Position numbers and translations under genes: made by a program
Part shown: positions 59,631 to 64,000 of the stretch, piece after piece
Layout: each line of letters begins with the position of its first letter
Position numbering within the stretch: the first letter of the stretch is position 1
Notes under the pieces: model-generated
Database searches by the model: none
The model's input: only the letters and a program-made list of their open reading frames with translations
Told to the model about the DNA's origin: nothing
Source: Phyto melanocephala
Lineage: Eukaryota > Arthropoda > Insecta > Diptera > Rhinophoridae
Reading direction: 5' to 3'
NCBI GenBank assembly: GCA_941918925.1
Contig: OW799234.1
Location: forward strand, 117,651,128-117,715,127
DNA: 64,000 nucleotides

Positions 59631-59712
59631 TTATACCCTTCACACAGTGAAAAAGGGTATATATAGGTTTGTCATTCCGTGTAAAATTCCTACAACTTTC
59701 ATTTCCGACTTT
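59630..59712 (+). mobile_element. Internally deleted miniature of the muscoid repeat
   Basis: It has the same start as 57128 (TATACCCTTCAC..AAGGGTATATATAG, GTTTGTCATTCCGT, ACTTTCATTTCCGAC) and then jumps straight to the other terminus TTTTTACTTGT. The whole copy is about 80 bp. Confidence 0.65.
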
Positions 59713-59714
59713 TT

Positions 59715-62700
59715 ACTTGTTTTTTTATTATTTTTTCTACAGTAAAAAAATGAATTTCAGAAAAGCCTAACATGGGAGGTGTTCTATAAAATGGCCTTTT
59801 AAATAATTTTTTTTTAAATTTAATTTAAAATAGATAAACTAAACACTGTGAGAATAAAACTTTCGTAAATTGAGATCTATAACTCAAATCGTAATGCACT
59901 GATTTTAGAATTTTCGAAAAAATATACTTGTTTTACTTAATAAATAAAACTAAGATTTTTTACTTTTTTAAGCATTAATATTTATCATGTCTGATAAAAA
60001 ATTTGACAATATTATTACCGAAACCGATTCCCCAGCAATATTTTGGAAGTGGTTGCTTTTGCTACATATGCACGCAATTTACGTAGAGAAGAACGTGCAA
60101 TTAAGGTCTTGAAAATGCCAGAGTAGGATTTTTTTTACAAACTCAGCTAACAAACTAACGAAACCTAAAGTAGAAGTAACAATCAAGAATAACCTTGTAT
60201 TTTAAATTTTCTCTGCACGTATTATTCTGGGTCATGTTATCTTGTCGATTTTCTAAACCTTTGTGCAGAGAGTGAAGAGGTTTATACCTTCGGTTTAACG
60301 GAGCCAAAAATTAAGAGAGATCATATTGTGGCACATTAAGTACAACGGAACCAGTGAGTTACTTGGTTACTCCAGAACATCGCCGATTTAGTTGCCACAA
60401 AAATAGGGATAAAGAAACCGATTAGTGATTTCAGTTACCTATTCACATATCTGGTTGCTACTACCTTTCAAGAAAGCTTCTTGGTTGGTTATTCAATATC
60501 TTTCTAAATTACGCTTGGAGATTAACTTGTATCTCTCAAAAAACTAGATTCAATTCTGCCGCTGATCTCGTGCCTTATAGCAAGTGATAGGATAGACTGA
60601 GAGTTCGATTAAAATATGTATGAATAGAATATAAGATTTTTATATAAAAATTTGCCACCTGTATGTTATTGTTTAGGGCAGTTAACAAGGCACTAAATAG
60701 CAATTTGTGCAATTGGTAATATTTAATGAAACAAGAATCCAATGACTCTATTTGACTCAATTGATGTCCCTATATATACAAAAAGCCTCCCAAGAAGGTG
60801 AACCTGAATATTATGCAAAATTTTGCTTACCGCCCATTCTGTTGATACATATACCGCAATGAAAACTTTGTAATAAAAAAACTTTAAGTTAGTTATAATT
60901 TTTTAATTGTATAGTTTTTTTATACGTGAATTGTATTCTTTTTTTTTTCTATAGAACACTAAAGATTTTTTGAATAAGCATGCATTATTAACAAATTTTA
61001 ATGAATTTTCCTCTATGTCACTACTCAGGTATACAGCTCTGGACGTAAGAGGCATAAATCGATATGTGACCACCTATAGCTCCTGTTGTCTAATTCCTTT
61101 CAAATATTAGAATTAAATCTTAAACACGTTTTTCGAGGACATCAATAAACTTCAAATCGATTTATAAGCTACACAAAGAAAAAAGAAGTAGAATTTTATG
61201 GTTGTATCTAAAGAATTTCCTTGTGGAGTGAAAATATGCTGTGAAAACTAAAAAATTATTATACATGCAATAAAAATTCTATAACTACAAAAGAAAAAAT
61301 TGGTTGCAAGAACTGAAACGATTTAATTGACTATGAAAATGATTATCAATTTTTTTGGGTGTAGAAATTCGATTACAAACCAAATATGCGTTTTACAATT
61401 TTTGTGCGATGGGTAACAAATTAAATAAATCAACTAAACCGGAAAGAAAAATAAATCGAAATCGAAAATTCTCTATAGTGTGATTTATTTATTTTGAAAA
61501 TTTATTAAGTTTTTTATAAATTTCTTTTTAACATTTTCTTAATTTTTTAGGTTTATTTTCAACTTAAAAACTTTTCGAGAAACTTAAAGACGAAAAAAAA
61601 TTAATAAAAAATTCAATGTCTTCACTAAGACATTTTAAGCAATTGAGCTCTTTTTTTTATGGGAGTTGTGTTTAACAATTTTTTTTATAAACATACACAT
61701 ACATACACCCTCTATTACAACCTTTGCAAAATAAGTGGCAAAAAAAAAATTGTAAACCGCCATATTAAAATCGTATTATTTTGTTACTTTGAACAAAATA
61801 GCTTTTAAATTTTACCAATTGAACAAAGCTAACAACTAGCCGGCTTATACAGTTTTACTCTGCTATCAAGCAATATTTATACTTTTTTATTTTTTTTTAA
61901 CAACATTTAACGTAGAGTCATATAAAAAGATAGTCGTCGTGTTGTAGTGGTTTTCGATGAAAATAAAGCTTAGTCATAAAATATTGAACTAAAAGCCACA
62001 AGGCACATTCAGCCACAATTGCACCAACAAACAAACTGACACTGTTTGGAAACAAATCGACAAAAAAGTAAATAAATAAGAATGGCAACCATAACGAACA
62101 CAGACAACAGACACAAACTTAAACTCAATGATAGAATTTGATGACGAAAAATACGTTGATAAAATTTACGTGCATTGGGGAAATGAAGTGCACAAACACA
62201 ATAACAGCTTACAACGAACAATATTTAGCTAAGAGAGTAGAATTTTCTACCACTAAAAATACATTAAATCGCACATTTTGTAAATTTTTTCTGTCGTGCA
62301 ACGGTTTTAGTCAGTATCAACAGAAATGCATCATTTATCATAAAAAGACACACACACACACACACACACAAGTAAACTGACATAGTCGTTCAATAACTAT
62401 CAAAAAGAAAATAGCAACATCTACACAGGGAGAAAAAATTGGCGGTTTTATAATGTAAAGTTTAGCCGACAAACAATATATAATTTTTTTTTCTCGAACC
62501 CTTGCCATATTTCGCAACAGAACACACTATGTCGGAGGCATGGACTTAAAGCGGTAAAACTTTGTTCTCATGCAGTTCTTGTTTTTTTTTTCTAAGCAGG
62601 CAAGTTTGCTATATTCTATATACTGTACACTGAAAATTAAAAATATTAAAGTTATTGGAAATTTTAACAAAAATTTTATATTTTAAATTATCTATTTTGT

Positions 62701-63645
62701 AAATAAATTTTTTAACCTGTCTCCATTGTGACTGTGTACGTGTTCACACCCTTTCATAAAGTTCCGCTTTATGTGGTTACCAATACTATATAATTCGATG
62801 AGTTGCCATGGTATTGTTTTGTAAGTGTAGCACAAAGTATAGGAAAACTGTTGTGACTATCATAAAATGTAATTTTTATGAAGTATTTTCTGTACACTCC
62901 ATACACTTTTCTTATTTATTGCTTGTATAGATAAAAAAGGCGCTGGTAGATTTTTATTATTTTTTCATTCTATTGGCTTTTGCACTACTCTTTTTACGGT
63001 TATAGGAAACTAAAATTTACTTTTGATAAACTAGACATACGGATGTATATACATTAAAGCGGTTTCAACTAAACTGTAATGTCTGTATTTTATTTGTATG
63101 GATTCGCAGAAACATAAAACTCGATTAATATTGATTTTGCTTTTAAAAGGCATTTTAAGTGAAAAGTTCGCTTGAAAATTTAATAAATTTTCCTTGTGTT
63201 TTACAATAAAACAGTTTAAATATTTGATCCAGTACTCATGGTTTTATATTTAATGCTTTGTTTTAAATGTTTTCTAAATTGTCTATAAGTGCTAATGTTG
63301 TTTGTATTCGGTTTCATTTATTTATTTAATTATTATCTAGTGTTTATAATTTTTGTTCTATTTATTCTTTTTTTTTCAATTCATTTAGAAAATTTACTCA
63401 TTTGTAAAAAAAAAGTTTTGCTTTCATTGCACTTAACAAATAATTCATACATGAGTTCTTGTTGTTGTTGCATCATCACATAAGCCCTTATCTTAAAAAC
63501 TCAAAATTCTTAAAGCAAAAGAAGGCGTTACACACTTGAATGAATCACTGAAAAAAAGTAGACTTGCAAGAGGGGAACATAATTGCAGTTATAGTCAATC
63601 ATAACGAACCTTAAACACTCTATGAATTTATACAAAGCTCATCTT
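59715..63645. other. AT-rich intronic sequence with one unassigned repeat and a CA microsatellite
   Basis: The segment 60030-60230 is colinear with parts of 48330-48960. A (CA)n tract lies at 62348-62371. Otherwise nothing is supported. Confidence 0.45.
62348..62371. repeat. (CA)n microsatellite
   Basis: About twelve uninterrupted CA units. Confidence 0.95.
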
Positions 63646-63652
63646 TTATTAA

Positions 63653-64000
63653 ATACTAGAAAAGATCAGCGCGCGTTGCCACGTCTCTTAATGAATAAAA
63701 ATTCATTCTGAATTTAAATTGAATATCAAGTGCAAAAAGCTAAAAATTAAAAATTTTTTTAATGGGCGTGACACTGCCCAGTTTTCTAATCAAGAAATTG
63801 TAAAGTTATGACAGATCAATATGTGTGTGCAAAGTTTTAGAAAAATCGATCTAGTACAAATAGCTTAAAATTATAACTTATTTCTTATGGGCGTGGCACT
63901 GCCCACTTTTCTAATCACGAAATTATAAGGTCATGACAGCTCAATATGTGTGAAAAGTTTCAGAAAAATCGGTCAAGTGCAAGTAGCTAAAAATTATAAC
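63653..64000 (+). mobile_element. Minisatellite-bearing element, second copy, cut by window end
   Basis: It starts ACTAGAAAAGATCAGCGCGC and keeps the leader TTGAATATCAAGTGCAAAAA of the copy at 30879. At least two units of the same roughly 120-bp tandem repeat follow (GGGCGTGACACTGCCCA at 63763 and GGGCGTGGCACTGCCCAC at 63889), and the array runs off the window. Confidence 0.82.

Larger units (their letters stand above)
56203..64000 (-). other. Ten-m intron upstream of exon A (partial)
   Basis: The intron ends with TTTACAG at 56209-56203. No EGF-encoding exon is seen up to base 64000, so the intron is at least 7.8 kb. It holds two muscoid repeats and the start of a minisatellite-bearing element. 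Confidence 0.8.

Noticed and set aside
62009..62221. 70-codon Cys-rich minus-strand frame considered as an upstream EGF exon
   Set aside because: The cysteine spacing does not fit EGF repeats and the middle is a hydrophobic LSLSLCLL run.

Overview
The window looks like nuclear DNA of a higher fly, probably a calyptrate (muscoid) dipteran. It is very AT-rich, dense in decayed transposons, and the only convincing host gene is a set of teneurin exons that closely resemble Drosophila Ten-m. I inferred the organism from the teneurin match and from interspersed repeats with the TTCGGC..GCCGAA / TATACCCTTCAC signature that I associate with muscoid genomes; no marker gene confirms it.

The gene runs on the minus strand, so it reads from high to low coordinates. 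Three consecutive exons are visible. Exon A (56202..56017) encodes two EGF repeats, exon B (47581..47435) encodes the last EGF repeat, and exon C (39412..39205) encodes the Cys-rich segment after the EGFs and the lead-in to the next extracellular domain. Splice sites and phases fit (1, 1, 2), and the joined frame is open. The introns are large: 8,435 and 8,022 bp inside the window, at least 39.2 kb downstream of exon C, and at least 7.8 kb upstream of exon A. Essentially the whole window is therefore one transcribed locus, and everything else is intronic.

Mobile elements fill the introns. From left to right: degenerate muscoid repeats (0.2-2.6 kb); a transposase relic (3.9 kb); a tRNA-headed SINE with a LINE-like tail (4.4-5.0 kb); a Tc1-like element with 120-bp inverted repeats and TA duplications (5.35-6.84 kb); a perfect 49-bp tandem repeat (8.3 kb); Tc1/mariner relics (8.8 and 13.8 kb); a TIR element (10.3-10.9 kb); a long muscoid repeat (16.6-18.2 kb); a rearranged transposase relic (22.3-23.3 kb); a broken LINE with endonuclease and reverse transcriptase (24-26.9 kb); two long foldback hairpins (27.5 and 32.1 kb); a minisatellite-bearing element (30.9-31.7 kb); nested MITE-like elements (36.2-36.8 kb); further transposase relics (40.4, 46.1 and 54.6 kb); a piggyBac-like relic with TTAA duplications (50.7-52.6 kb); a TIR element 15 nt from the exon A donor site (55.8-56.0 kb); muscoid repeats (57.1 and 59.6 kb); and a second minisatellite element cut by the window edge (63.65 kb).

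I found no CRISPR array, operon, prokaryotic defence locus, rRNA or functional tRNA. No convincing new multi-gene system is present. The observations most worth checking are the two near-perfect hairpins inside a transcribed intron, the TIR element abutting the exon A splice donor, and the piggyBac-like and muscoid repeat families.
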